Assembly: GCA_028682845.1 (NCBI GenBank)
Contig: JAJRAT010000162.1
Span: 1-5,546 of the forward strand
Length of the DNA stretch: 5,546 nucleotides
DNA from: Methanothrix sp.
Lineage (GTDB): Archaea; Halobacteriota; Methanosarcinia; Methanotrichales; Methanotrichaceae
Reading direction: 5' to 3'
Both the position numbers and the translations under genes were made by a program. Of this stretch, positions 1 to 5,467 are shown one piece after another (positions within the stretch are counted from its first letter, which is position 1; every line of letters begins with the position of its first letter). The notes under the pieces are model-generated. The model did not search any database, was not told the DNA's origin, and saw only the letters and a program-made list of their open reading frames with translations.

Positions 1-453
1 CCCATCAACATCGTTGTCAAGCGGCAGGCGGACTTCGAGATCCTCAATGCTTCCGGGACCCTTTCTGCCGGAGCCAAGAAGTCGCCGATCTCTGCCACTT
101 ACAGGAATATCGGCGAAGATCCCATCAAGGATGCCGTGGCAAGGCTGTCCATCTTCAAGCCCTTCTCGTCCACCGACGACCAGGCATTCATCGGCACATT
201 GCAGCCGGGAGAATCGAAGACAGTGGTCTTCAGGCTGGATGTGGACTCCGACGCCACTCCCAAGGATTACGGAATCAACAGCGAGATCAAGTACACCGAT
301 GTCAACGGCGACACCGTCATCTCGGAGAGCATGAAGATACCAGTGATCGTCAAGGCCGCATCCTCATCCCTGGTTCTTCCTGCGGCGATTGTTCTCATCA
401 TAATCGCAGCAGGCGGATACATGTATCGCAAGAAACAGAAAAAGGCCTGCTAG
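1..453 (+). CDS. C-terminal part of a COG1361-type (S-layer-like) surface protein, membrane anchored
   Basis: The gene enters from the left edge, so only the last 150 residues are visible (frame 1, TAG at 451-453). Visible residues about 11-118 form a beta-rich domain with the pattern of COG1361 S-layer-related domains. The pattern includes LSAGAKKSPI, then a conserved asparagine-glycine stretch (YRNIGEDPI), then LQPGESKTVVFRLDVDSDA, then a segment ending in MKIPVIVKA. This type of domain is extracellular and often repeated. Residues about 124-141 are a hydrophobic helix (LVLPAAIVLIIIAAGG), followed by a short basic tail (YRKKQKK). That fits a type I topology, with the bulk of the protein outside the cell and a cytoplasmic stop-transfer tail. 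Known for the family: many methanogen members lie next to ABC-type export systems, but the left neighbour is outside the window. The exact role (surface coat, adhesion or transport accessory) cannot be told from this fragment. Confidence 0.8.
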   Translation, partial: PINIVVKRQADFEILNASGTLSAGAKKSPISATYRNIGEDPIKDAVARLSIFKPFSSTDDQAFIGTLQPGESKTVVFRLDVDSDATPKDYGINSEIKYTDVNGDTVISESMKIPVIVKAASSSLVLPAAIVLIIIAAGGYMYRKKQKKAC

Positions 454-476
454 TCATCAGGCCCCCCTCCTTTTTT
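444..476 (+). terminator. Hairpin plus T6 tract ending the surface-protein gene
   Basis: A perfect 6-bp inverted repeat (GGCCTG at 444-449 and CAGGCC at 458-463, with an 8-nt loop) overlaps the last codons and the stop codon. It is followed by a C-rich run and TTTTTT at 471-476. A second small inverted repeat, CTCC/GGAG, brackets the T run (467-470 and 477-480). T tracts terminate archaeal transcription, so this is a good candidate for the end of the surface-protein transcript and separates it from the RDD gene. Confidence 0.6.
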
Positions 477-502
477 GGAGATGCAAGATCGGACCTATTG
501 CA

Positions 503-511
503 ATATAAAAA
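503..511 (+). promoter_or_regulatory. TATA-box-like element upstream of the repeat array and RDD gene
   Basis: ATATAAAAA sits between the terminator of the surface-protein gene and the 12-bp repeat array. With the usual archaeal spacing of about 25 nt, transcription would begin near 530, at or just before the first ATG of the array. The array would then be transcribed as the leader of the RDD gene. The whole region is AT-rich, so a chance match is possible. Confidence 0.35.
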
Positions 512-525
512 TAATGAGATCAGGA

Positions 526-609
526 AATAATGAAAAGAATAATGAAAAGAATAATGAAAAGAATAATGAAAAGAATAATGAAAAGAATAATGAAAAGAAT
601 AATGAAAAG
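526..609. repeat. Perfect 12-bp tandem repeat, 7 copies
   Basis: Seven identical head-to-tail copies of AATAATGAAAAG fill 526-609, and a half copy (AATAAT) follows at 610-615. There are no interruptions or spacers. The unit length is a multiple of three, so copy-number change does not shift reading frames across it. Two plus-strand frames are open through the array (Asn-Asn-Glu-Lys and Met-Lys-Arg-Ile repeats), while the third has TAA TGA in every unit. The array ends 41 nt before the RDD start codon. Identical copies suggest recent expansion by slippage. Confidence 0.97.
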
Positions 610-649
610 AATAATTGAGCCGGATTCGAGCAGTCTTGGATGGAATTAG
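530..649 (+). other. Candidate upstream ORF through the repeat: (MKRI)x7 leader peptide
   Basis: An ATG at 530 opens a 39-codon frame made of seven Met-Lys-Arg-Ile units followed by IEPDSSSLGWN. It stops with TAG at 647-649, 1 nt before the ATG of the RDD gene. AGGA at 522-525 lies 4 nt upstream of the first ATG, and every repeat unit supplies another in-frame ATG. Termination this close to the next start would allow translational coupling. A second frame (ATG 514 to TGA 616-618) would give MRSG, seven NNEK units and NN. Both could be by-products of a simple-sequence repeat, so expression is unproven. Confidence 0.22.
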
Positions 650-650
650 T

Positions 651-1055
651 ATGCACGAGAATGTTGTATTATCAAGCTGGGGTGATCGCTTTTGGGCCTG
701 GTTGATAGATGCTCTCTCTATGAGTGCGCTGTGGTATGAGATAATGGTCTACCTGAAAATAGATGCGATCAGCCTTAACGGGGTGTTGCCGTTCATGTTT
801 TTGATGTTCATCTATTGGACCGCGCTGGAGGGCTACAGAGGCCAGTCTCTCGGGAAGATGTTCCTTGATATCGCAGTCACGGGCCCCTATGGAGAGAGCA
901 TTCGATTCAGGGATGCGGCAATAGAGAGTTTCGGGAAGGCATTTCTGCTTCCCTTTGATTGTCTCATTGGCTGCTTTGCCTTTCGGAATAGCAGGCAGCG
1001 TCTATTCAATAGGATCTCTGATACCGTTGTTATCGACCGGACTCAGGTCGCATGA
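651..1055 (+). CDS. RDD-family small integral membrane protein
   Basis: This is a 134-residue membrane protein that fits the RDD family in length and motif order. Residues 10-21 (WGDRFWAWLIDA) contain the family's first Arg and Asp at the start of helix 1. Helix 2 spans about 44-60. The GQSLGKMFLDIAV motif at 64-76 matches the family's GxTxGKxxxGxxV loop. Helix 3 is about 92-111, and RQRLFNRISDTVVI at 115-128 matches the final DRxxxTxVV signature. The function of most RDD proteins is unknown; some are linked to ion or solute transport. The reading frame is open upstream only to a TTG at 615, because the preceding repeat has a stop in every unit. ATG 651 is preferred because the family motif begins ten residues later. 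A weak GGATGGA purine stretch lies about 7 nt upstream. The gene probably forms a unit with the regulator 43 nt downstream. Confidence 0.82.
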   Translation: MHENVVLSSWGDRFWAWLIDALSMSALWYEIMVYLKIDAISLNGVLPFMFLMFIYWTALEGYRGQSLGKMFLDIAVTGPYGESIRFRDAAIESFGKAFLLPFDCLIGCFAFRNSRQRLFNRISDTVVIDRTQVA

Positions 1056-1098
1056 AGGAAATTGAATCGTCAGGTCTTGATGCTGAATCGTGGTGCTT

Positions 1099-1635
1099 AT
1101 GGATAGTGAAATGGGAGATGAGTTGAATCAGAGTTCGAGTAAAGAATTTAATCAAGGTTCGAAACGAGATTCAAATCAGGACATAAGAAGGCACATCGTA
1201 AATGCCTGCATCCATTGGGCCAGGATCAAGGGGTATAGCGATTCCACCGGTTTTCTCAGGGGTTTGACAATTTCGGCTAAAGATCCCCTGTCCCTGGATG
1301 ACCTTGTTCATGAAACCGGCTACAGTAAGTCTACCGTAAGTTCGAATATGAACCTGTTGGAGAACCTGGGATGGGTCAAACGTATTGTGATACCCGGTGA
1401 CAAAAGGCATCTGTACGCCGCAATTATTGATCCCGAAATCATCAGGACAAACATACTGGACGCCATTACCAATGAGATGCAGCTCTTTTGCGAGGCTCTG
1501 AACAGAACCGAATCGGAAATATTGGCCGGCAGGGATGAAGCAAAGTATTTGCTGGAACGAGTTGCTTCTCTCAGGCAATCCTATGAGCTGGGAAAGAAAA
1601 CGATCGACATTCTGAGAAAAGAATCTTTGAAATGA
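1099..1635 (+). CDS. GbsR/MarR-like winged-helix transcriptional regulator
   Basis: This 178-residue protein is a predicted cytoplasmic DNA-binding regulator. Residues 26-60 form the helical lead-in typical of GbsR proteins (IHWARIKGYSDSTGFLRGL). The helix-turn-helix is at about 64-91 (LSLDDLVHETGYSKSTVSSN, then LLENLGWV). The wing at 92-109 contains the characteristic VIPGDKRHLYAA. A helical C-terminal part (about 113-178) is likely the dimerisation region. In this family the recognition-helix motif SKSTVSxN and the GDxxxxY wing are diagnostic. GbsR members control glycine-betaine genes in Bacillus, and archaeal members have varied or unknown targets. The start is uncertain: GTG 1090, ATG 1099, ATG 1111 and TTG 1123 are all in frame and none has a strong, well-spaced ribosome site. 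The N-terminal 25 residues are a polar, probably disordered tail with an 8-residue repeat. It lies 43 nt after the RDD gene on the same strand, so co-transcription is likely. Confidence 0.8.
   Translation: MDSEMGDELNQSSSKEFNQGSKRDSNQDIRRHIVNACIHWARIKGYSDSTGFLRGLTISAKDPLSLDDLVHETGYSKSTVSSNMNLLENLGWVKRIVIPGDKRHLYAAIIDPEIIRTNILDAITNEMQLFCEALNRTESEILAGRDEAKYLLERVASLRQSYELGKKTIDILRKESLK
1126..1173 (+). repeat. Degenerate 24-bp in-frame duplication in the regulator's N-terminal tail
   Basis: Two diverged 24-bp units (1126-1149 and 1150-1173) encode NQSSSKEF and NQGSKRDS. A third NQ follows at 1174-1179. The shared positions are Asn-Gln at the start and Ser plus Lys/Arg later. This suggests an old tandem duplication within a non-structured tail. 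Confidence 0.5.
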
Positions 1636-1690
1636 GCAGTTCTGTAATCGGTTGTGTGAATTGCATGATCGTTGTTCGCGAATCGATGCA

Positions 1691-1730
1691 GCGGACGGTT
1701 GGAACAGACTGCGGATCTTTGGAACAGATC
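1691..1730. repeat. Imperfect 20-bp tandem duplication in the convergent gap
   Basis: Two adjacent 20-bp units (1691-1710 and 1711-1730) match at 15 of 20 positions and share a 10-bp core, TTGGAACAGA (1699-1708 and 1719-1728). They lie downstream of the regulator gene in the 221-bp non-coding gap 1636-1856. No convincing gene or RNA fold was seen in the rest of that gap apart from the hairpin near its right end. Confidence 0.55.
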
Positions 1731-1816
1731 GCTAAGATGATTTTCAGACTCAACCACTGCTGCAAGGCCAAATCCTTGGCAAATTAGCAAAAAGAGGGAA
1801 TAGAGCCGGGAAGGTA

Positions 1817-1835
1817 GAGGCGGCTTTGCCGTCTC
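1817..1835. terminator. Probable bidirectional terminator hairpin between convergent genes
   Basis: GAGGCGGC (1817-1824) pairs with GCCGTCTC (1828-1835) around a TTT loop, an 8-bp stem with one G-T pair. On the plus strand it is followed by a pyrimidine- and T-rich stretch ending in CTTTT. On the minus strand a CTCTTTTT run (complement of 1789-1796) lies further downstream. It sits 22 nt past the stop codon of the amidohydrolase gene and about 180 nt past that of the regulator, so it could serve both converging transcripts. Confidence 0.5.
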
Positions 1836-1856
1836 CACTTCTGCTTCACTTTTGAC

Positions 1857-3221
1857 TCAGTAACCCCTCTGCGTGTGGGTCATGTTGTTATGGAACTTGA
1901 ACTTGTCCAGGTCCTTGTCCTGCATCAGGACATAGCCGATCCGGCGGTCGTCCACGTGCTCTTCGTACTCTTCTTTGGCATCCTCCCGGCATGAGGAACA
2001 TGCGCCTCTGGGAATAGAGACGCAAAAGGCGCTGTTCAGGATGCCGTAGCCGCGCTGGGCCTGGGTGGAGATGGTCATGTATCCGGCGCAGTGCGGGCAG
2101 AGGCGAACGGTCTCCTCCTGGCTCTCATTGATCATGTCCGTGTCGTAAAATACGCGCTTCCTTCTGCGGTAGAAGTCGCCCGCTCCCGCCAGGGCGTCAT
2201 TAACCAACTCGTCTCTCTCGTCCCAGATCTTCTGCACCTGGGAGACGGTCGTCTCGATCTCCCGCTTCATCTGTTCGGTTTGCACGAACCTGCCGGGAAC
2301 AAAGTCCGGCTCCCTGACGTGGGAGTAGTCGAGCCCTGCCATAGCCTGGATGATGCCGGTGTTCACGTAAGGCAATGCGGTTTCAACGGCGTAGCCTCCC
2401 TCGAGGACGCAGATATCCGGAGCGAGTTTTTCATTCAACCTGGCATAGCCGTTAGCGGAGAAGCGCATGTTGGCCAGAGGATCGGTGTAGTGGTTGTCCT
2501 GTACGGCTGAGTTCAGCACCAGATCAGGCTTGAACTCATCAAGGATGGGCAGGATGAGATTGTCCAGGACGTAGTGGATTCCCTCATCCGTGGTTCCGGG
2601 AGGCAGCGGGACGTTGAGCGTACGGGCCAGCGCCTGCGGGCCACCCATCTCATTCACAAATCCGGAACCTGGATAGAGAGTGTGGCCGTCCTGGTGGAAG
2701 GACAGGCAGAGCACATCCGGGTCGTGCCAGAAGATCTCCTGGGTTCCGTCGCCGTGATGCACATCGGTATCGATGACGGCGATCCTCTTGTGGCCGTATT
2801 TCGTTCTCAGGTAATCGACCAGAATGGCCATGTTGTTGATGTTGCAAAAGCCGCGGTTGCCGTGCACGACTCTCATGCTGTGGTGGCCCGGTGGCCGCAC
2901 CAGGGCAAAGCCGTTTCGAATCTCGCCCTTCTCCAGGGCATCGGCCAGGGTAAGCGTGCTGCCGGCTGCGATCAGGTGCGCTTCGGTGACCTGAGACTCC
3001 ACATCGGGGACGCAGAAATGGGTGCGCGCCACGTCCTTTAGCTCAGCCAGGCGGGGTTTGTACTCATCGATATCCGGAAGGTCCATCAGCCCCTCCTCAA
3101 AGATCTGATCACGGGTATAGAGCAGCCGCTCCTCTCTTTCCGGGTGAGTGGGCGATATGGCCCAGTCGAAGGCGGGGAAGAAAATCAGGCCCGTCTTTCC
3201 GGTTCTGCCTTTGGACGACAT
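1857..3221 (-). CDS. Histone-deacetylase-like zinc amidohydrolase with C-terminal Cys4 zinc-ribbon-like extension
   Basis: This 454-residue protein belongs to the arginase/deacetylase fold family (class II HDAC, acetoin-utilisation and acetylpolyamine amidohydrolase group), which hydrolyses an acetyl- or acyl-amide using a zinc ion. The catalytic set is complete. RPPGHH at 109-114 gives the His113/His114 pair, and GFCNINN lies at 124-130. DTDVHHGDG at 151-159 supplies zinc ligands Asp153 and His155, with Asp151 in the charge relay. SAVQDNHYTDPL at 238-249 provides the third ligand, Asp242, and EGGY at 274-277 provides catalytic Tyr277. After the catalytic domain (about 10-300), a charged helical linker (315-372) leads to CPHC (375-378) and CSSC (408-411), a zinc-ribbon-like pattern not part of the usual fold. 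The start at 3221 is chosen for its GGAGGTG ribosome site 8 nt upstream; an in-frame ATG at 3278 would only add 19 residues overlapping the upstream gene. The natural substrate (protein lysine, polyamine or a small amide) cannot be told from sequence. Confidence 0.9.
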   Translation of the reverse strand: MSSKGRTGKTGLIFFPAFDWAISPTHPEREERLLYTRDQIFEEGLMDLPDIDEYKPRLAELKDVARTHFCVPDVESQVTEAHLIAAGSTLTLADALEKGEIRNGFALVRPPGHHSMRVVHGNRGFCNINNMAILVDYLRTKYGHKRIAVIDTDVHHGDGTQEIFWHDPDVLCLSFHQDGHTLYPGSGFVNEMGGPQALARTLNVPLPPGTTDEGIHYVLDNLILPILDEFKPDLVLNSAVQDNHYTDPLANMRFSANGYARLNEKLAPDICVLEGGYAVETALPYVNTGIIQAMAGLDYSHVREPDFVPGRFVQTEQMKREIETTVSQVQKIWDERDELVNDALAGAGDFYRRRKRVFYDTDMINESQEETVRLCPHCAGYMTISTQAQRGYGILNSAFCVSIPRGACSSCREDAKEEYEEHVDDRRIGYVLMQDKDLDKFKFHNNMTHTQRGY

Positions 3222-3225
3222 CTCC

Positions 3226-4902
3226 CTAGCACCTCCTCCATGACGGCAAGAGGCCCGCCGGAATCTCCATTCTGACATCCAGAAGCCTTCCCACCGTTGA
3301 CCAGCCTCGAATCATATTGAAAACCTCGCTGTAAGTCTGTTCTGCTTCACCGGCATACTCTCCGATGCCCAGGCGCTCGGCACGCTCGGCCAGGAGCTTC
3401 TTTGCCATCTTCTCAGCCTGTTCAGGCGTCATCTTTCTGTCCGTCACCTTTCCGGTCAAACCTTCCTCGGCCACGATGTACTCGCCCTTCTCCGTGTCTA
3501 TGTGCAGGTTCAGGGTCAGCGTGGGCCTGGCAACGGCAGCGCCGATGGCATTAGCAACAGGCGCATACTTGGGCACAAACGCCTTTGCGCCCAGGCGGGC
3601 GGCCACAAGCGGCACCAGCGGAGGCGCACCGCCACCCACGCCCACGACATTCTGAGCTTGCAGCTTCTCTTTCTTCACGATCTCCCAGATGCGGTAGGCG
3701 GGCTCCTGCTCCCATGCCCGGAACATCTCTTCCACCTCGGAGACGATCTTTTCCACCACGGCATCGATGACCTTTTGAGCGGCTTCTTTTGGCGTGCAGT
3801 GCAGTTTTGCCGCCACGTCCTGCATGGCCTTCTCAGCTTTGGCTGCATCTCCGATGGTGGTCATTTTTAGGACGCGCATGGCGTCGGTGGGAGTCGGTCC
3901 CGTGCCGCCCATGCATAATGCCGGTCCGTTTCTCTGCGGCCCGACAGCAACGCAATTTGCGGCCACGTTCACGACGCTGTCGCCGCCGATGGCTACCGAC
4001 TTGACGGCAAAGGCCCGCACGTGGGTTAGGAGAGACTCGACCTTTGCGCCTTTCGATGACAGAAGAGGCTTGCCGGATAGGATCAGGGCCAGGTCGGTGG
4101 TCGTGCCGCCGATGTCTACCACGACTGATGTCTGCCCGACCGGCGTCAGGGCCAGAACGCCCATGATGCTGGCCGCAGGTCCTGAAAAGATGGTCTCGAC
4201 GGGCATTTCAATGGACTTGTCCAGGGGCAGGGTTCCGCCGTCCGCTTTGAGGATGTAGACCGGAGCCGATATCTTGCGCTGGCGAAGAGCTGCGGTCATG
4301 GCTCCGGCGAACTCCTTGTACTGGTCCTTGGTGGCCACGGTTAGGAGTGTTGTGGCCGCGCGGCGGGGGAAGTTGAGCTGGCCGGAGACCTTATGGCCCA
4401 GCTCGATCTTTGCGCCCGGCAGGGCAGCGGCCATGATCTCGCCGACTTGGTTCTCATGAGCGTGATTGCGCTGGCAGAATTTGCCGACCACGGCCACGCG
4501 GGAGAGACGCTTTGCAGATATTTTGGAAGCCGCATCCTTGATCTGGGATTCTTTGAGCTTGTCGATCTCCCGCCCCCGGTAGTCGATGGCACCGTCCAGG
4601 ATGTAAGACTCGCCCAGGTTGTAGTCCTTGGGATTTGTGCCGGGACCGGGGATTAGCACCAGAGCCACGGGGTCCGTCTTGCCCTCTGCTATCATATTCG
4701 TGATCAGGGTCGTGCTCAATACGACTCGCTCGATCTTGCGGACGTCAATGCCCACGACCAGCTCATCCAGGGCTCTAAGCAAGCAATTCAACAGATTATC
4801 GTGATCTGTTGGCACGTAAGCGGTTTTGACCACTTGGCTTCCGTCCACAAGAACGGCATCGGTGGTGGTCCCGCCGACATCAATTCCAATAAGCATTTTC
4901 AT
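3226..4902 (-). CDS. Hydantoinase/oxoprolinase (HyuA-type) family ATPase
   Basis: This is a 558-residue member of the hydantoinase A/5-oxoprolinase family, an actin-like ATPase fold. Relatives use ATP to open hydantoin or oxoproline rings or to activate ketones for carboxylation. Phosphate motif 1 is GIDVGGTTTDAVLVDG (6-21). The family's TTxxTN segment appears as STTLITNMIAEG (63-74). SGPAASIMG is at 240-248, phosphate motif 2 is VVDIGGTTTDLALI (261-274), and the adenosine-side motif GVGGGAPPLVP is at 421-431. YAPVANAIGAAVARP (446-460) is the conserved late helix. The protein is shorter than the roughly 650-700 residues of bacterial HyuA, and no HyuB-type partner is present in the window. ATG 4902 and ATG 4896 are both possible starts; an AGG at 4908-4906 is better spaced for 4896. 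It is the first gene of a two-gene operon with the HDAC-like enzyme 4 nt downstream. The family is confident, the substrate unknown. Confidence 0.9.
   Translation of the reverse strand: MKMLIGIDVGGTTTDAVLVDGSQVVKTAYVPTDHDNLLNCLLRALDELVVGIDVRKIERVVLSTTLITNMIAEGKTDPVALVLIPGPGTNPKDYNLGESYILDGAIDYRGREIDKLKESQIKDAASKISAKRLSRVAVVGKFCQRNHAHENQVGEIMAAALPGAKIELGHKVSGQLNFPRRAATTLLTVATKDQYKEFAGAMTAALRQRKISAPVYILKADGGTLPLDKSIEMPVETIFSGPAASIMGVLALTPVGQTSVVVDIGGTTTDLALILSGKPLLSSKGAKVESLLTHVRAFAVKSVAIGGDSVVNVAANCVAVGPQRNGPALCMGGTGPTPTDAMRVLKMTTIGDAAKAEKAMQDVAAKLHCTPKEAAQKVIDAVVEKIVSEVEEMFRAWEQEPAYRIWEIVKKEKLQAQNVVGVGGGAPPLVPLVAARLGAKAFVPKYAPVANAIGAAVARPTLTLNLHIDTEKGEYIVAEEGLTGKVTDRKMTPEQAEKMAKKLLAERAERLGIGEYAGEAEQTYSEVFNMIRGWSTVGRLLDVRMEIPAGLLPSWRRC
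3230..3236 (-). promoter_or_regulatory. Strong ribosome binding site (GGAGGTG) for the amidohydrolase
   Basis: The minus strand reads GGAGGTG here, 8 nt before the ATG at 3221 and overlapping the last codons of the upstream hydantoinase gene. A match this strong and well spaced fixes the amidohydrolase start at 3221 and implies coupled translation of the two genes. Confidence 0.85.
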
Positions 4903-4931
4903 TCGCCTTTCGCTATGCGCAAACGATTAGG

Positions 4932-4940
4932 ATATATATT
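4932..4940 (-). promoter_or_regulatory. TATA box of the hydantoinase-amidohydrolase operon
   Basis: The minus strand reads AATATATAT, preceded by a purine-rich GAAAAG stretch (complement of 4944-4949) that could act as a BRE. Standard archaeal spacing places the transcription start near 4910, giving a leader of roughly 8-14 nt that just includes the AAAGG ribosome-site candidate. Confidence 0.6.
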
Positions 4941-5087
4941 AGGCTTTTCGACCTGCCGGAAAAGAAAACGGAAAGATCATGATTATTCTTTTAATTCGCC
5001 AAATCATTTCAACAGTTATCTCAAATCGGAATTTTTAAAATCGCGATCCTCATACTCTCTAAATTGCCTGATACTTCCATAAGCTTG

Positions 5088-5097
5088 ATATATTTTA
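5088..5097 (+). promoter_or_regulatory. TATA-like element upstream of the 2TM gene
   Basis: ATATATTTTA lies 80 nt before the chosen start codon, which predicts a transcription start near 5118 and a leader of about 60 nt. The divergent region 4903-5177 is strongly AT-rich, and other TATA-like strings (for example TTTTTAAAA near 5033-5041) exist, so the assignment is tentative. Confidence 0.4.
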
Positions 5098-5122
5098 AAG
5101 ACATAAGATTAATTAGTCTCGC

Positions 5123-5140
5123 AGCAGTTCAAGCAGTTCA
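5123..5140 (+). repeat. 9-bp tandem duplication in the 2TM gene leader
   Basis: AGCAGTTCA occurs twice back to back (5123-5131 and 5132-5140), followed by AG and a T5 run. It lies in the expected untranslated leader or, if an earlier start is used, would encode a repeated Ala-Val-Gln. Confidence 0.6.
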
Positions 5141-5177
5141 AGTTTTTGTAGGGATGTGTTCTCCAATGGCAGGAAAT

Positions 5178-5462
5178 ATGGATCAATATCTCAAGATATT
5201 CCGCGAATCTCATGTTGAAGATCAGCAAACGCTTCTTGGCATTCACGTGCTGATTTATGGAATAGTCAATGCCGTATGGGTGATGCTCAATGTCTTGTTT
5301 GTGCCTTCTCGCTATCGATGGCTGATGTTTTATCCCGTGATCGGTTGGGGTGCTCTGGTCTTTGTGCACTGGTGGTTCTATGTTCGCAATGCAGACCGGC
5401 TCTGCAGGCTCAGGGAGGAGCGGGCGATCTCCAAGACGGTAAGGAGCGCATCTGTGGAATAA
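5178..5462 (+). CDS. Small 2TM-domain membrane protein
   Basis: This 94-residue protein resembles the 2TM domain family. A short polar N-terminus is followed by LLGIHVLIYGIVNAVWVMLN (19-38), the family's F/L-x-x-H-x-x-x-Y-x-x-V-N helix. A tight turn with an aromatic-rich stretch (YRWLMFYPVIGWG, 46-58) and a second helix (about 50-68) containing the conserved H64 and WW pair come next. The C-terminus is basic and polar (70-94). The function of this family is unknown, although in bacteria the domain is sometimes fused to histidine kinases. ATG 5178 is chosen because AGGA lies just upstream (5171-5174) and the domain begins about 13 residues later. ATGs at 5166 and 5154 are in frame alternatives, and the frame stays open back to an ATG at 5064, which would add a dubious hydrophobic stretch. 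It is transcribed divergently from the hydantoinase operon. Confidence 0.72.
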   Translation: MDQYLKIFRESHVEDQQTLLGIHVLIYGIVNAVWVMLNVLFVPSRYRWLMFYPVIGWGALVFVHWWFYVRNADRLCRLREERAISKTVRSASVE

Positions 5463-5467
5463 ATTAA

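Noticed and set aside
14..334. Plus-strand open frame of 106 codons in the surface-protein region
   Set aside because: It has a Ser/Arg/Pro-rich composition typical of an out-of-frame reading. The frame-1 reading gives a coherent surface domain and membrane anchor.
526..615. Possible CRISPR array at 526-615 and at 5492-5546
   Set aside because: Units of 12 and 14 bp repeat directly with no unique spacers, and no cas genes are nearby. Both are simple tandem repeats.
1655..1690. Possible structured RNA around the palindrome TTCGCGAA (1675-1682)
   Set aside because: Only short, poorly extendable pairings were found around it, with no known RNA signature.
1171..1838. Minus-strand open frames across the regulator and the convergent gap
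   Set aside because: One overlaps the well-supported winged-helix gene. The other two lie over the gap and have no domain signal or ribosome site.
2091..3041. Long plus-strand open frames (2091-2510 and 2574-3041) opposite the HDAC-like gene
   Set aside because: They are antisense shadows of a gene with a complete set of catalytic motifs. Their translations show no recognisable domain.
3365..4656. Several plus-strand open frames opposite the hydantoinase gene
   Set aside because: They arise from GC-rich codon structure on the other strand. Their Arg/Ser/Pro-rich or featureless translations and the strong family match on the minus strand argue against them.
4976..4983. ATCATGAT palindrome as an operator in the divergent region
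   Set aside because: An 8-bp AT-rich palindrome is likely by chance here. It occurs once and is not placed over either predicted TATA box.
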